Shown: positions 34,798 to 46,388 of the stretch, in pieces | Numbering within the stretch: position 1 is the first letter of the stretch | Layout of the letters: each line of letters opens with the position of its first letter | Assembly (NCBI GenBank): GCA_004154925.1 | Contig: QJNS01000186.1 | Span: forward strand, 98,593-162,592 | Length of the DNA stretch: 64,000 nt | From: Monosporascus cannonballus | Lineage: Eukaryota; Ascomycota; Sordariomycetes; Xylariales | Direction of reading: 5' to 3' | Translations under genes and position numbers: made by a program | The notes under the pieces: model-generated | Told to the model about the DNA's origin: nothing | What the model saw: only the letters and a program-made list of their open reading frames with translations | Databases searched by the model: none

Positions 34798-36551
34798 ATG
34801 TTGTCCCGCGTCACTTTGACCATCTGGGCGGCTTTGGCCTGGATTACTGTTGCTATACCCACATGGCAGGCTAGCAGTGGTAAAGACCTTGTACAACTCT
34901 TAGAGAAAAGGGCTGCTAAGCCATCATTGTCGTTGAACTTCACTATCTCATCTAGTGCCTCAATATCATATCCTGGTAGTCCTAGTTGGGAGGCCGATAC
35001 CTACCGCTGGTCCGACTGGAACCCTCCACTTTTCGGCGTTGCGTTTCTCCCGGCCACGGAACAGGATGTCAAAACTGGTGTAGGTGAGAAAATTGAGTTC
35101 TTTCAAGCATAGGAGTTAACATCACGCATAGTTGCAGTACTTGGCGGAACACAATATCACGTTCTTGGCCACGTCTGGTGGCCATGGGAGCACGATCACA
35201 CTGGCCAGCGTCCACGATGGTGTCGCAATCAACCTTACGAACTTCAGAAACGTCACCTTTAACGGCGCCGAGCAGACCATTTCTGTCGGTGCTGGGGCTC
35301 ATTTCCATGATATTTGGACGACAGCTTACGCGGCTGGCAGAGAATTGCGTCAGTCCCCTCTTCTCCACGCTTTCCTTCCGCCGTGCTTGTACAGATTGTT
35401 TGAGAGCTAACGCAAATGCGGGCAGCGCTTTCGAGTGCTTGTGTCGGTGTCGGAGGAACCACAGTGGGTGGTGGTCACGGATGGCTCCAGGGAAAGTACG
35501 GCCTAGTCATAGACGCAATCGTCAGTATGCGCGTAGCCTTGTGGAATGGCACTATTATCAATGCATCTGCCACTGAGAATTCGGATCTGTTCTGGGCTAT
35601 GCGGGGAGCTGGCCATAACTTTGGGATCCTCCTCGAGTTTACATTAAAGACTTGGCCTCAGACAAACGGTGGCCGGGTCTATAACGCTGACATGGCTTTC
35701 ACCGACCAGTCCCTCGAAGGGGTTGTCCGCGTTTTGAACGACATAATCCCCACCCAACCTGCAGAGCTTGGCATGGATTTCGTGATGTTCACTAACGCAA
35801 CCACTAATTCCGTGAGTACTTGTCCGTCATACTTTGGTCTTTGGAACACCGCTAATCATGCCATTAGACTCAGCTCTTTATTGGTCTTGCGTACTTCGGT
35901 GATTCGGCCGAAGGAGAGAAATTCACGGCCCGTTTCGCCAGCTCAACAGAGACAGCGATCGAACGCACATTTCTGAACGAGACAATGGTTCGCTGGGATC
36001 AGTTCTCAGATGTAGCGGTCGGTGGCTTCATCGACGTAGCCTGCGGGTCGGAGTCTTCCAGTGAAATCGATGCGGATCAACTCAAGGTCAATGTCTACAC
36101 GGCGAATGCAAAACTGTTTGACATACCTCTCACCCGAGAGGTTTACAGTGCATACGTGGATTTCGTTAGGGATAATCCGCTAGCAGCCAGGTCGACTGTG
36201 TTGTACGAGATTTTCGCGCAGCAAGCTATGAGGGCGCAAAACGCGTCGGAGACAGCTTATCCCAATCGCAATCACGCTGATATCCTCGTCCTCTTTCAGG
36301 GTATCTTTACTGATTCTAATGTCAGCGCCGCTGTAGATGAGTGGGGGAAAAAGTGGCGCGATCAGACCACTCAGCACTCGGGCTTCCCTAAGCAGCATGT
36401 TTATGTGAACTATGCTCACGGAGACGAGCCTTTGCAGTCAATGTACGGGTACGAGCCTTGGAGATTGGAGCGTTTGCGCAATCTCAAAGCAAAGTACGAC
36501 CCCCGCGGACTGTTCAACCACTTCAACTCGGTACTAGGCGCAGTAGCGTGA
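34798..36551 (+). CDS. Secreted BBE/VAO-type FAD-linked oxidoreductase
   Basis: Four exons, 34798-35079, 35132-35348, 35426-35811 and 35868-36551, give 522 aa; introns are 52-77 bp. A signal peptide is visible (residues 1 to about 20, LTIWAALAWITVAIPT). The FAD_binding_4 domain contains ATSGGHG with H112, the usual histidyl-FAD attachment residue, then VGVGGTTVGGGHGWLQGKYG after the second junction. The second covalent cysteine of bicovalent members appears displaced: the residue at the usual spacing before VGVGG is serine, with a cysteine two residues later, so attachment may be through histidine only. The C-terminus has the BBE domain ending YDPRGLFNHF. Such enzymes oxidise alcohols or phenols or drive oxidative coupling. 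Secretory targeting is shared with the FAD oxidoreductase at 5453. Confidence 0.92.
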
Positions 36552-36627
36552 GAATAACGATCTTGGGAGCAACGGATAAAAATAGAGGGGGAATCTAGCA
36601 CCTAGAAAAGGGGGAGGCCAGAGATTT

Positions 36628-36661
36628 ATGGTAGAATGGTAGAATGGTAGAATGGTAGAAT
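36628..36661. repeat. GGTAGAAT minisatellite, four copies
   Basis: Four perfect tandem copies of an 8-bp unit about 80 bp after the BBE-like stop codon. Confidence 0.9.
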
Positions 36662-37496
36662 ACACTGGGGGTTATTGTGCCTACTGTATCTCATAACTCT
36701 GTCCAGGTAGAACCTCGCAATTTCATGCTTGTCCGCCGTGCAAACGGCGGCATACGCCTAGCCTCTAGTTCCGCGAATCGAATCGAATCGAATACGAGTC
36801 AAGTAAAGAAAAAGTCGTACCTATCGTGTATGTACGTAAACATAGGACCGAAGCTTGTGTCGCCGCCGCACATATGGTAGATTTAGAATCCTTACGAGGC
36901 GCAGCCGGCTCCACAGGTAAGGCGGGCTTGATTCTGACCGGCGAGAATTCCGTGTTGAAGACTACCTGTTCACTGTGTCATCGCGGAAGAAATGACGGTA
37001 CAGTTAAAGCAATGCTTCAAAACTGTCCTGCTCAAGTTCCGTTTTCACATGCTACTGCAGGCTGCCAGCGGATGCACTTTCGAGTTATGTTGACAAGGAT
37101 GTTCAGAGTGGAGCCTGTAGGTCGAGAAATGAGAATTCATTCTGCCATCGAAGGATCGACTGTTTAAAAGGAATGCTCCAATATTGAAGCGTTAAGAAGC
37201 AGTTTGGATTGAGAGCACACTCAAAGTATTCACGGCTGAAACATCTAGAGAGGAGCTTAGACACGGTAAATCACAGTCCGAACAGAAGACCACACGAGTA
37301 GACGAGGATGCGCAAGGCCAACTAACGCTGTGTATTGGAATGACAGCGTAACGAATGTACAGCCAAGCGTATTTCAAACAACTGGAGCACCTCATGGGCA
37401 CTCATTCCTCTCAGACCTCTACGTATACGTATCTCTCTCAAGAACCAGAAAGCAAAACCGTGTGTCAGCAGATGCCCACGAGGCGAGCTCCCAGAC

Positions 37497-37875
37497 GATA
37501 GCGCAGAAGCATTGTCGCCGGTCCCGACCTCGGCTGCAACACGCCGTCCCGAGCGATGGCGTAGGAGCACTTTCGCCGGCGAGTCCTTCTTTTGTTGTTT
37601 CGCAGGGGGGTTGAGACCAACAAAAAAAGGAACCTCGAATGACAGCGCATTCAACAAAACACATATGGGGGTATCATGCAACGCCGGAAATCAAAAAGAA
37701 TGCCGCTCAAATCACCGAGTCCACACGGGAAAAAAGGAATGCAGGAAAAAAAAAAATGCTCCCGTGAGACGAAACAGTTGCGATAGCGCTCCGGCATTGT
37801 CGCCCCGTTCGCCTCGAGTCCTAAAACGCTGATTTATGTCAGCGATGGCGCAGCGGCACTTTCGCAGTCCCGAGG
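37497..37875. repeat. Two diverged copies of a two-part GC-rich repeat
   Basis: Motif A (GATAGCGC-N6-GCATTGTCGCC) occurs at 37497 and about 37782. Motif B (GCGATGGCG-N6-GCACTTTCGC) occurs at 37553 and 37842. The A-to-B spacing is similar in both pairs (about 56 and 60 bp), so a unit of roughly 90 bp was duplicated or belongs to a dispersed family. A and B also resemble each other. Confidence 0.65.
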
Positions 37876-38181
37876 ATCAGTCTACCAGCCCACCCCTTAC
37901 CTGTCGTGAGGGCGATGAAGGCAGTGAAGGATGCCGATACTCGAGTGATCAGCGTGTCGAACGCTGGGCAGGCTAAATTCAATGAGAAATACAGGAATAA
38001 ATCTAGAATGGAAGGGTAAAAGGCGAGTAGGGGAATGGATCGGTTGGAAAGGGCAGGTTGAGCTGCCTGATGAGTTTATCTGCGCTAGTGACGAGAAACT
38101 GGTCACGAATCATCGACCCGGATGTTGAATTGTGGGACTATAGATATTCCAGCCTTGTCATATCGGATCTGAATCAGAGGT

Positions 38182-39968
38182 CTAGGAACTCTTGTTCCAC
38201 CACATACGACCGAAGCCGCGTTGGTGCACCTCGCGGCGCGCTGCCCCATCCTGGAAATCGTATGGGTCCACAAGCGAGGAACTCCCACTGTCGATGATCT
38301 TACGGCTCGGCTCGTTACCGAACAGCTTTAATAGCACGAACATGAGAGCGCTGCTTAGAATGCTCATACAAAGAATGGCAATCATGACCAGATTGCTCTT
38401 TCGGAACTGGTGTGGGCCAGGAGCAGCATCTGCGGGCCAGCCCGTGTAAAGAGCATAGGTCGTAGTGACACTCCCCAGATTCCCCAGACCCGAAACCAGA
38501 GCCGAAGCTGCCGCTACACCGACCTCGCCATGACGGCGCTGGAAGATCTCGTTTGTCCAGGTCATGCAGGTGGGCACTGTGGGGCCAAGGCCAAATCCCA
38601 CCATCAGCAGTCCACCATACCGTGCCCAGGGGTTTGAGACGGGAGCAAAAGTGGTGGTCAAAAGGCCAGCAATTTGAATGCAGGTGGCACAGGAGAAGAA
38701 AACCGGCCGGAGGCGGTGAAATCGATCAGCGATAGGAGTGACGAGCAGAATCGCGATGAGGTCCATCTTCGAATGTTAGCAGTGGGTTCGCCGTTGACGA
38801 AGGGTCGACAACTTACAATCCAGATGGGTGCAAACAGCAAACTGAGCTGCACCCCTGTGAATCTGGGATTGATGCCGCGAATAATCACGGTACCGTACAT
38901 CTGCGTCCCAATACCGACGCCAACGACTCCGAAGTACATCATTGTCAGTGGCCAGAGCCTCCAATCTATGAGCACGTACCCCAGGTCCTTTAGAGTCCAC
39001 GGTCTTGGATGATATACTCGCTTCAGGTCCTCGTAGTGGACTAAAGCATCCTCGCCGGAAAGAGCTTCGGGAGATGGAGGAACCCATTTCAGGAAACGGG
39101 AGTGGCTCCGTTTCTCGCCAGGGGGTAACGGCCGATCGGGTAACCACCAGAGAAGGACTACACCGAGAACAATACCACAGAGCCCGTAGATGAGGAACAT
39201 CCATTGGAAACCAACGAGCCCGCCCGCCCCATCCATAAGCTGGAATCCAGCCGATACAAGACCGACAACAGAAGCGGAGACCTGCGAAGCAGTGAAGTAA
39301 TAGCCGATTCTCTTGCCAGTCCGGGAAGGCGGATAGAATAACGTCAGGTAATAGGCCATGCCCGGCCACATACCGGCAATAACCACACCCAGGAGAAAGC
39401 GCAATAGTCTGAGACGGTCAGCAACCTTCTCCGAGAGCGGGCAACGGTGCTTACTTGACACTCCAGGCATCTCTGACAGCGGTGAAGCAGACGCCGATGA
39501 CACCAACTGCAAAAACTATGCGCGACATCCAGACCCGTGGGCTGAGCTTGCTCATTATGAGGTTGGAGGGACAATCGAAGATGACATATGAGACGTAGAA
39601 AAGCGTCAGGGTAGTCGATACGTCCTTAGGCGTGAGGCCCAACACGGTCATCAGGTCATGGCCGACATCCGCATTCATCGTCTGCGCTAGCCCGATGTTG
39701 GAGCGTATAGCAGAGCAGAGGAAGTAGAGAGCCCAGAAAGCTGTCAAGGTGCCAGACATTAGCTTCGGCAGCAATATACGGAGACCCCTGTTCCGGTCCA
39801 AGTCGACATACCTGGAATTATCCGGAGGTCAAGCTTCCTGTACACTCTCTCGACACGGTCGATGTCATAGTCGGTGTTCGCCGGCTGTTCAACATCCTGG
39901 TTTTCTGCGGCCACGTCTTCAGCGCCGACATCGCTCAAAGACTTGTCCGGTTGAGAGACATGAGCCAT
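38182..39968 (-). CDS. MFS anion:cation symporter (DAL5/allantoate-permease type)
   Basis: Four exons, 39968-39812, 39740-39455, 39408-38817 and 38766-38182, give 539 aa with phases 1, 2 and 0 and introns of 46-71 bp. The start at 39968 opens a polar tail (MAHVSQPDKSLSDVG) of about 60 residues. Family marks: LDLRIIPAFWALYFLCSAIRSNIGLAQTMN across the first junction, FYVSYVIFDCPSNLIMSKLSPRVWMSR, and RFLLGVVIAGMWPGMAYYL after the second, as in DAL5/TNA1-like transporters with 12 TM segments. Members import small organic anions (allantoate, nicotinate, pantothenate) with protons. Its cluster role is unclear: precursor uptake, or a neighbour outside the pathway. One TCGGGTA lies 274 bp upstream. 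Confidence 0.93.
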
Positions 39969-40991
39969 AGCTAACCGAGAAGCAATGGAGGTGCGTGCTA
40001 TCAGTTTGCTCAGGCAACCCACAAGAGCGAACTGAGGCTTCTGAGTTGCAAAATAACTACGAAATACTCGAACTCCTGCTGATACCAAACTTATTCAAGG
40101 TGCGAGTCTCCTTGAAACGAAGGGAGAAGAAGTTGGGACTGCGTTGAGATACAAAAGAATTTGACCGAGCTATAGGCCGGCGACAATTTCATCCCGCGGC
40201 ACTAAAAGTGCTGAGCATCCAGCTGAGCATTAACATCCCTGTCGGGTACTCTCTAGCGTCAGGTCCAACGCTACTGCTATACTGAATTCTGATTTACATA
40301 GAGTTCGAAAAACTTTGTTCATGGAAAGCACCCTTAATAGTATTTAGACTTGTCCCTACGACGTAGTACCGGTACGTATGTACTTAGCGCCAAAAAGACG
40401 AGATGATCTCCCTCGGCCACGTGCCAATGTCCTCTAGCTCGCTCGTCGCCTACAGTAACCTAGAACCTGCCACTTTGTACGGAACTACACTCCATTCTCC
40501 GCGAAGGGACATGTTAAGGTTAAAGAGGATCATGGAACCGAGAATGCAGCCGACGGGCTTTAGTGTAACCATCCAGATATACATGCACATATTGTAGGGC
40601 TCCATGGGTACAGCTGTGGACTACCTACTCTATTGAGTTGGGTTATCAGTTTTGGAGGTCATTACGTACAGCATTCTCTCCATACAGTGGGGTGAGGGGT
40701 TCACAGCGCCGCTCGCTTAACGTGCCAAGACCGCGTGCTCTCATAGCTAACGCCAACTTATTTTTACTATATTGGCGATAAGTAAATAACGCCGTTCCCA
40801 GAGGCGAAAGGTACGATATCTAATGCGCAGTATCCCGCATTGCAATCATGGTCATGGACGAGCTACCGCTAAAGACCTAGAGCATGCCCATCAAGACGGG
40901 CAACTCTTGAGATCGGCTGCGCGTCATCCATCATATAATAACTTCTCCTTAGATATCATGTCTCCTCCATTGCGATCCGGCTGCTTCATGT
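39969..40991. other. Intergenic, 1.0 kb: DAL5-like promoter and TF 3' flank
   Basis: No gene supported. One TCGGGTA copy lies at 40242-40248. The right part is the 3' flank of the minus-strand regulator. Confidence 0.55.
40242..40248 (+). promoter_or_regulatory. TCGGGTA element in DAL5-like transporter promoter
   Basis: Single exact copy 274 bp upstream of the ATG at 39968; weakest of the set because a single heptamer can occur by chance. Confidence 0.3.
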
Positions 40992-42883
40992 TTATACTAT
41001 CAGGCAATCGATCTTCAAGCCTCGCAGCCGTACCAGCCAATTCATCTTAGGAGACTGTTCCGTATCCGGCGCATCTCCTGACACGACGCAGTCGCCACCC
41101 TCGCTCGCCGCTGTGGCAGTATCCCTCAGCTGCCATATCTCCGTCAGAGTCTCCATGGCCGCCGTTAGCATACCCCACGGACAGAGATCTAGCATCGCCT
41201 GCATTCTCCCCATCACCCAAGCTCTTCGCTCCGGCAGTGCGGTCTCGACCCCTGTCATGAATACCGGCCATGTGGTGTACTTGAATAAGGGGCTGTCCGC
41301 CGGGACGAAAGACAGGAGTTTTAGTGTCGTAGCCGCGTAGTCTTCGGTGTTTAGGAGAGTCGGTAGATGATCGTCTCCAGCGGCGCGAGACTGCGCTCGT
41401 CTGCGCATATAGCTCTGAAGGCCGGGCGCTATCAGTAGCATGTAAAGGCATGCAGTCGTCCGGTATGTCGTAGCAATGTGCGCGCGAAGGTGAATCTCAA
41501 TTTTATCCACATCACCGAAAGCCATGAGATTCCTAGCGTAGATTTCATTAGCCCAAGCCTGTGTGTCGAAGCAATTCATCTCGGCAAGAATATCCGCGCA
41601 TGTGTCTAGTTGACTGGGCATGGGTAAGCTGGACGGATTAGATAGGATGTCTCTCGCTAGGATCGATGTCCGTAGTATAAGGAGGAGCAGTCGCGCTGGG
41701 CATGAGTGATAACTGTTGGCCTCTGTGCGTAGAAGCAGCGGAAGAATACTGCTGGGATCTATTTCGATGGAAGGGATATGGTAGCCGGGTTGCCGAGTAG
41801 AAAAGGTGAGTGTCTCAAGTGTGCTATTCCAGATATAATAGGCTACAAAGTCTGACATCACGCAATCGACGGCTGTTGATTGAGGAGGCCGCGTCGGAGA
41901 AACAGATCGCGGCAGAGGAACATATCGCATTTTGCTTGCCGCGGCGTTTAGAGATAGCGCTCCATCGGACCCTTTGTCATCCAACGGTGATGGTATCAAG
42001 CAATCCGACTGGGTAGTGTCGACTGAAAGCGACTGGGGAGTATCGACCGGAAGGCAGCGCGATTCAACAAGTCGCCCGGCAGCTTCCATATGCGCTCGCC
42101 AGCCGTCTCTACCAACGTCAATAAGCGAAAAATTGATGAAAAATACGACGGTCGCTAGTAAGGCATCGGTCTCTCCGGAATTGTCCTGGTCAACTTCGAG
42201 CTGCTTTCGGCGCTCGAGAACTTGTTGCAGGGACTTGATGGCTTCATGCCGTGCCTTTAAGGCGTCAAAGAGAGCGGCTGCAGCTGTCTGACAGAGTCCT
42301 TTCTCAGTAGAAGATGCGGAACGGGTAAGGTTGGAGAAGTGCAGAGCCGAAGTAGCGATAATAATATGCCGTAGGAACATGTGCGCTCCAGACAGAGGGA
42401 TGAGCTCCCTAAAGGGGTTGGCCCCTTGCAGAGGCGAGTCGTGGACGACAAGGTCCCGGCAAAATCGGGATGCAACTAGGCATATTTAGTTACTGATCCT
42501 GCACCTACATGAACTTTTACCAATGAAATCTACTCACAGTAACTTAGGTAATATCTAGATGCGCAATCAAGGTCTTGGAATACTGGATCTATCAAGGGCG
42601 TTCCGAGGATATATAGTCTCTGAGGTTCCACACCGTCACAGCTGCTCCAGCACTTCGTCTCGACCGCAGCTAGTTCGGCGCCATCGTATGAATCGGAGTA
42701 TGACTTGTTGAATGTCTTCTTCCCCGTCATCCGGCCACGGGATGCCATAGAATTCGTCCAACGGTAAAGCTGACCATATCCAAGGCACTCTTGGCCAGTA
42801 GCGGCACATTTATTACATCCCGGGACAGAACGGTCGCAGCGTAACCGGCGTCTTCTGCAGTTATGACATTTAGGTAAAGCCAT
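40992..42883 (-). CDS. Zn(II)2Cys6 transcription factor (Fungal_trans_2/DUF3468-like)
   Basis: Two exons, 42883-42538 and 42475-40992, give 609 aa; the 62-bp intron (GTGAGT ... CCTAG, phase 1) joins YYLSYF-ASRFCRDLV. The binuclear zinc cluster is at the very N-terminus with exact spacing C6-x2-C9-x6-C16-x6-C23-x2-C26-x6-C33, followed by basic residues (RGRMTGKK) and a long regulatory domain (FRELIPLSGAHMFLRHIIIATSALHF ... MSDFVAYYIWNSTLETLTF) typical of the Fungal_trans_2 group. The ATG at 42883 is chosen because it places the zinc cluster at residue 6; the upstream in-frame extension is cysteine-rich and not family-like. Such proteins bind CGG-containing sites, so it is the obvious candidate to act on the TCGGGTA elements. 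It lies between cluster transporters. Confidence 0.93.
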
Positions 42884-44690
42884 ATTTGGGTTAATGTCCA
42901 CTTCCGGGGAGCTTTTGCAGCCAGCGGAAGCAGCCGCATAACCAACGCAATAAGGAAACCAGCACTCCAGGGTCCCGTCAGGCCGTAGGTAGCTCCCGGA
43001 GGTTCTGCAGGTAGAACGGCGTTTCTTGAGCACGACAGGAATAGGGTTACCCAGGGGTGTGCCTTAGGTGGACTTCAAGAAACTATCCATTAGCTCAAGA
43101 GAGTACTGGAGAGATTATGCATGGGGAGGGGCACGTACGAGTATAGGTAGCAATGGGTACGAGACGGCAATGTCCAGATGGTAGCTGATACTTCTGGCGA
43201 ATTCCATCATAGACATCACGACATGCCTGTTGCTTACGAATGAAGTAGGTCCAACCTTGCCTTATTGAAGCGATCTGGTACAAAGCACCTAGGTCTTTTA
43301 CTAGCAAAATGGACAGCAATTCGCAAATACAGCGCTACATAGCTACGCATACAACCTGAATGGCGCTGTCAGGTAATCCATTTAGTTGTAACGTAGCATT
43401 TAGATACATATCTACCCAGCTTTACACTTTTACCATTACACGCATATGTATTCTTTTACCCGGCACACGCATATTAAGCATAGTTTTTTAAAACATTAAC
43501 CTTCGTTAGCACAACCTAGGAATTTTTGTTCGCTAAAAACTAGTTATATGCATTGAAGGTTTTTGCTTAAAAAGCTATATGCTTTAATTCCCTTGAAGAC
43601 CTGTGGCGTTTCTACGTAGAGTAAGTCGGTTTTTGCGGATACTGTCCAATTTGGTAATAACAGCCCCTAGATACTTTTTGCACGGGATTGCAGCAAGGAG
43701 GCTAGGTGAGTACCAGGCACGGAGACATAACCTCCTCATTCGATGCATGATAAGGGGGCTCAATCCTTGCGGCATGAACTAACCCGGCCTCCGGCTTAAC
43801 CGGTAGTCATTATTAGTCACATTTGAAAAAGCGCGAATAGCAATGTACAGCTCCCAGGGGTATTATTCGTTAGTTGACTCTCTGGACAACGTGTACCGTA
43901 TAAGGCCAGAATATCAAACCCAAAAGAAATCGTACGGAATTTACATTGTCATTTCGGCCAAGGTCGATATTCGTCACTTCGCGATAGCGGCAAGCACTGA
44001 CAAAACCTTCATAACATGCTTGCTCCCATAAAATGTGTATGAGATTCTACCTGATCCTACGGTGGACATGGTGGAGGCAACTAACGAAGAATACCCCTTG
44101 GAGTTGTAATCCATAGTTTTATGAATTTTTCAAGGTTTCTCGTTAGACGACCCTTTTTAGTAGCCAAGGCGCAAACTGCGCATGCTGATCATGATTGGTG
44201 GTAAATGGCCCCCTATAACGGACCTCTCTTTCGCCTCTCCTTATATATATTAGCATAAACTTCATACTCCACAAAACCTTGTGCTGAGGTCAAACCTTGA
44301 TGACTACATAGCGATTGTCAATTCTGCGATCTATGAGAATATTTGATAGGTGCCTCACCGATAATACAGTAATTCATCCCCACCAAGATGTCGTCAAAGC
44401 CCAACCTCTCTAGTCTAGCGTCAGTTGAAAGACACTTCCGGCCGAGGTTTCTCAATATGGTACCCAAGTCACAACTCGCACCTTTAGGATTTCTGCGTTA
44501 TGTGTCATTGGCCGTTCAAGGCCCTTCAGTTGTGCTGTACAGTTCTATCCTCTGAGGCGTATAACTACCATCAGATGGTCGCAACTCATAGGACCGATGA
44601 GGGAGACATGCGCCAGCTTCAGGCTATTTGATGCGTTTTCCGGCTCGGGCATATGGTGAATCGCCGACCGTTTTGCTCTTTAACTCCATC
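42884..44690. other. Intergenic, 1.8 kb, between divergent TF and MFS genes
   Basis: Nothing coding is supported. An AT-leaning stretch spans about 43350-43620. Short open frames (for example 43584-43775 minus) lack any family signal. It should hold the promoters of the regulator and the second DHA2 transporter; no TCGGGTA was seen. Confidence 0.5.
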
Positions 44691-46345
44691 ATGAGCAGAG
44701 CACGCCCGCCCACCGGCGGCGTTCTACCTTCAGAGGATGCGCCCCGTGAGATCGACCGCCCGGAGATACTGGAACCAAAAGATCTCGAGCTGCTAGGCCG
44801 CCAGCGGCCGCCCTCGCTCCCCACACCACTCGTGGAGTGTACCTTCATTTTCGCGATCCTCTTGAGCATGACGATGGCCGAGTATACCATTAACGGCTTC
44901 AACATCATTCTTCCTTTCCTTACGGAGTCGCTCCACATTCCGGAATCGGCGCGGACCTGGCCGGCCGGCGTCCCGAATTTGACCACCGGTTGTCTTCTAC
45001 TTCCGTGTGCTCGTTTCTGCGACCGGTACGGAGGCAAGGTCGTCTTCCTAGCGGGATATCTCTGGCTATTTGTGTGGTCGCTCATAAGCGGCTTCAGCCA
45101 GAATTCCACTATGCTTATCATCTGCAGAGCAATGCAGGGCCTAGGTTCTGCCGCCTTTCTGCCGGCGGGTATTGCCCTCCTCGGGCGGATATACCGGCCG
45201 GGTCCACGCAAGAACCTCGTCTTCGGCTTATACGGCGCATGCGCCTGCATTGGTTTCTACATCGGCATAGTCATTGCCGCTGTCGCAAGCGAGTACCTCA
45301 GCTGGCGATGGTTCTTTTGGATCGGCGCTATGCTTGTCGGGGTTGTCGTAGTCCTTGGCTTCCTTACGATCCCCGCACACCTTGGGGATGGAGATCGGAA
45401 CGTACGGATGGACTGGTGGGGTCTCTGCACCGTGGTGCCCGGCCTAGTACTTGCTGTCTTCGCCCTCACGGACGGTGGGCACGCACCTGATGGTTGGAGA
45501 ACACCTTACATATTCCTAACATTCACCGTCAGCATTCTTTTCCTCTGTGTATCGGTGTATGTTCAGGGGTGGGTCTCGGCAGCCCCCTTACTCCCTGCCG
45601 AGCTCTTCCGACCCAAATACATGAAGCGTCTTAACGTGGCACTATTCTGTTCATACGGAGTTTTCGGCATCTTCCTCTTTTATTCTAGTTTCTAGTGAGG
45701 TAACCCTATCGCGTCTCGCCATTGCTGAGGCTAACTAACATATCAATTAGCATCGAGTCGGCACTGCATGTTACCCCTATGCTTACCGCCGCATGGTTCA
45801 CACCGCTTTCCGTAGGCGGCGTGCTCCTCGCGGTTACGGGCGGCTTTGTACTTCACATACTGCCAGGTCGTATTCTGCTTATCATCTCTGGGATAGGGTA
45901 CATTCTGAGCGTTCTTTTGTTTGCCTTGGTACCGGCACGGTCAGAATCCGGTGAACCTTCGATCACGTTTCTGTACTGGGCCTACGTGTTTCCTGCGATG
46001 TGCTGCGGAACCATCGGCGTGGACATCGCCTTCAACGTTACCAATGTCTCCATCACGACGGCGATGCCAGCCCGTCTCCAGGCCACTGCTGGGGCGCTCG
46101 TCAACAGCCTCCTGTTTCTCGGATTGGCATTCTGGTTAGGAATTGCGGAGCTCGCTGTGTCCACGACTGTGAACCGGCGTGGGGAGGAGAATGTGGGCAT
46201 GCGCTCGCGGTACAAGGTCGGATTCTGGACCGGCGTTGGTTGCGCTGTGTCTGACCTCCACTGTCAACCTTGGAAAGGCGGCGGCCGACATGACCGCCGA
46301 CGAAAAGGCGAAGTTGGAACAAGACGCAAGTCAATACCCGATTGA
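44691..46345 (+). CDS. MFS transporter, DHA2 (ATR1/aminotriazole-resistance type), C-terminal frameshift
   Basis: Two exons, 44691-45694 and 45751-46345, with donor GTGAGG and a phase-2 junction FYSSF-Y-IESALHVTP. The start at 44691 (MSRARPPTGG) has A at -3; an in-frame ATG at 44631 is possible. As written it encodes 532 aa. Family marks: AEYTINGFNIILPFL in TM1, DRYGGKVVFLAGYLW, CRAMQGLGSAAFLPAG, SWRWFFWIGA. After FWTGVG (about 46238) the reading frame goes into unlikely sequence, whereas the +1 frame continues as LTSTVNLGKAAADMTADEK and ends at 46388 with an acidic tail, as expected for the family. A single-base insertion between about 46228 and 46250, or a sequencing error, explains this. 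A role in product export or self-protection is plausible. Confidence 0.85.
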
Positions 46346-46388
46346 CGACTTACCAGCGACCGACGAAGAACGAGATGTTCGTCGGTAA

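Larger units (their letters stand above)
36552..38181. other. Intergenic, 1.6 kb, with small repeats
   Basis: No gene supported. It contains an 8-bp minisatellite (36628-36661), a CGAAT run near 36775-36796 and four imperfect copies of a GC-rich repeat (37497-37875). It separates the 3' ends of the BBE-like gene (plus) and the DAL5-like transporter (minus). Confidence 0.55.
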
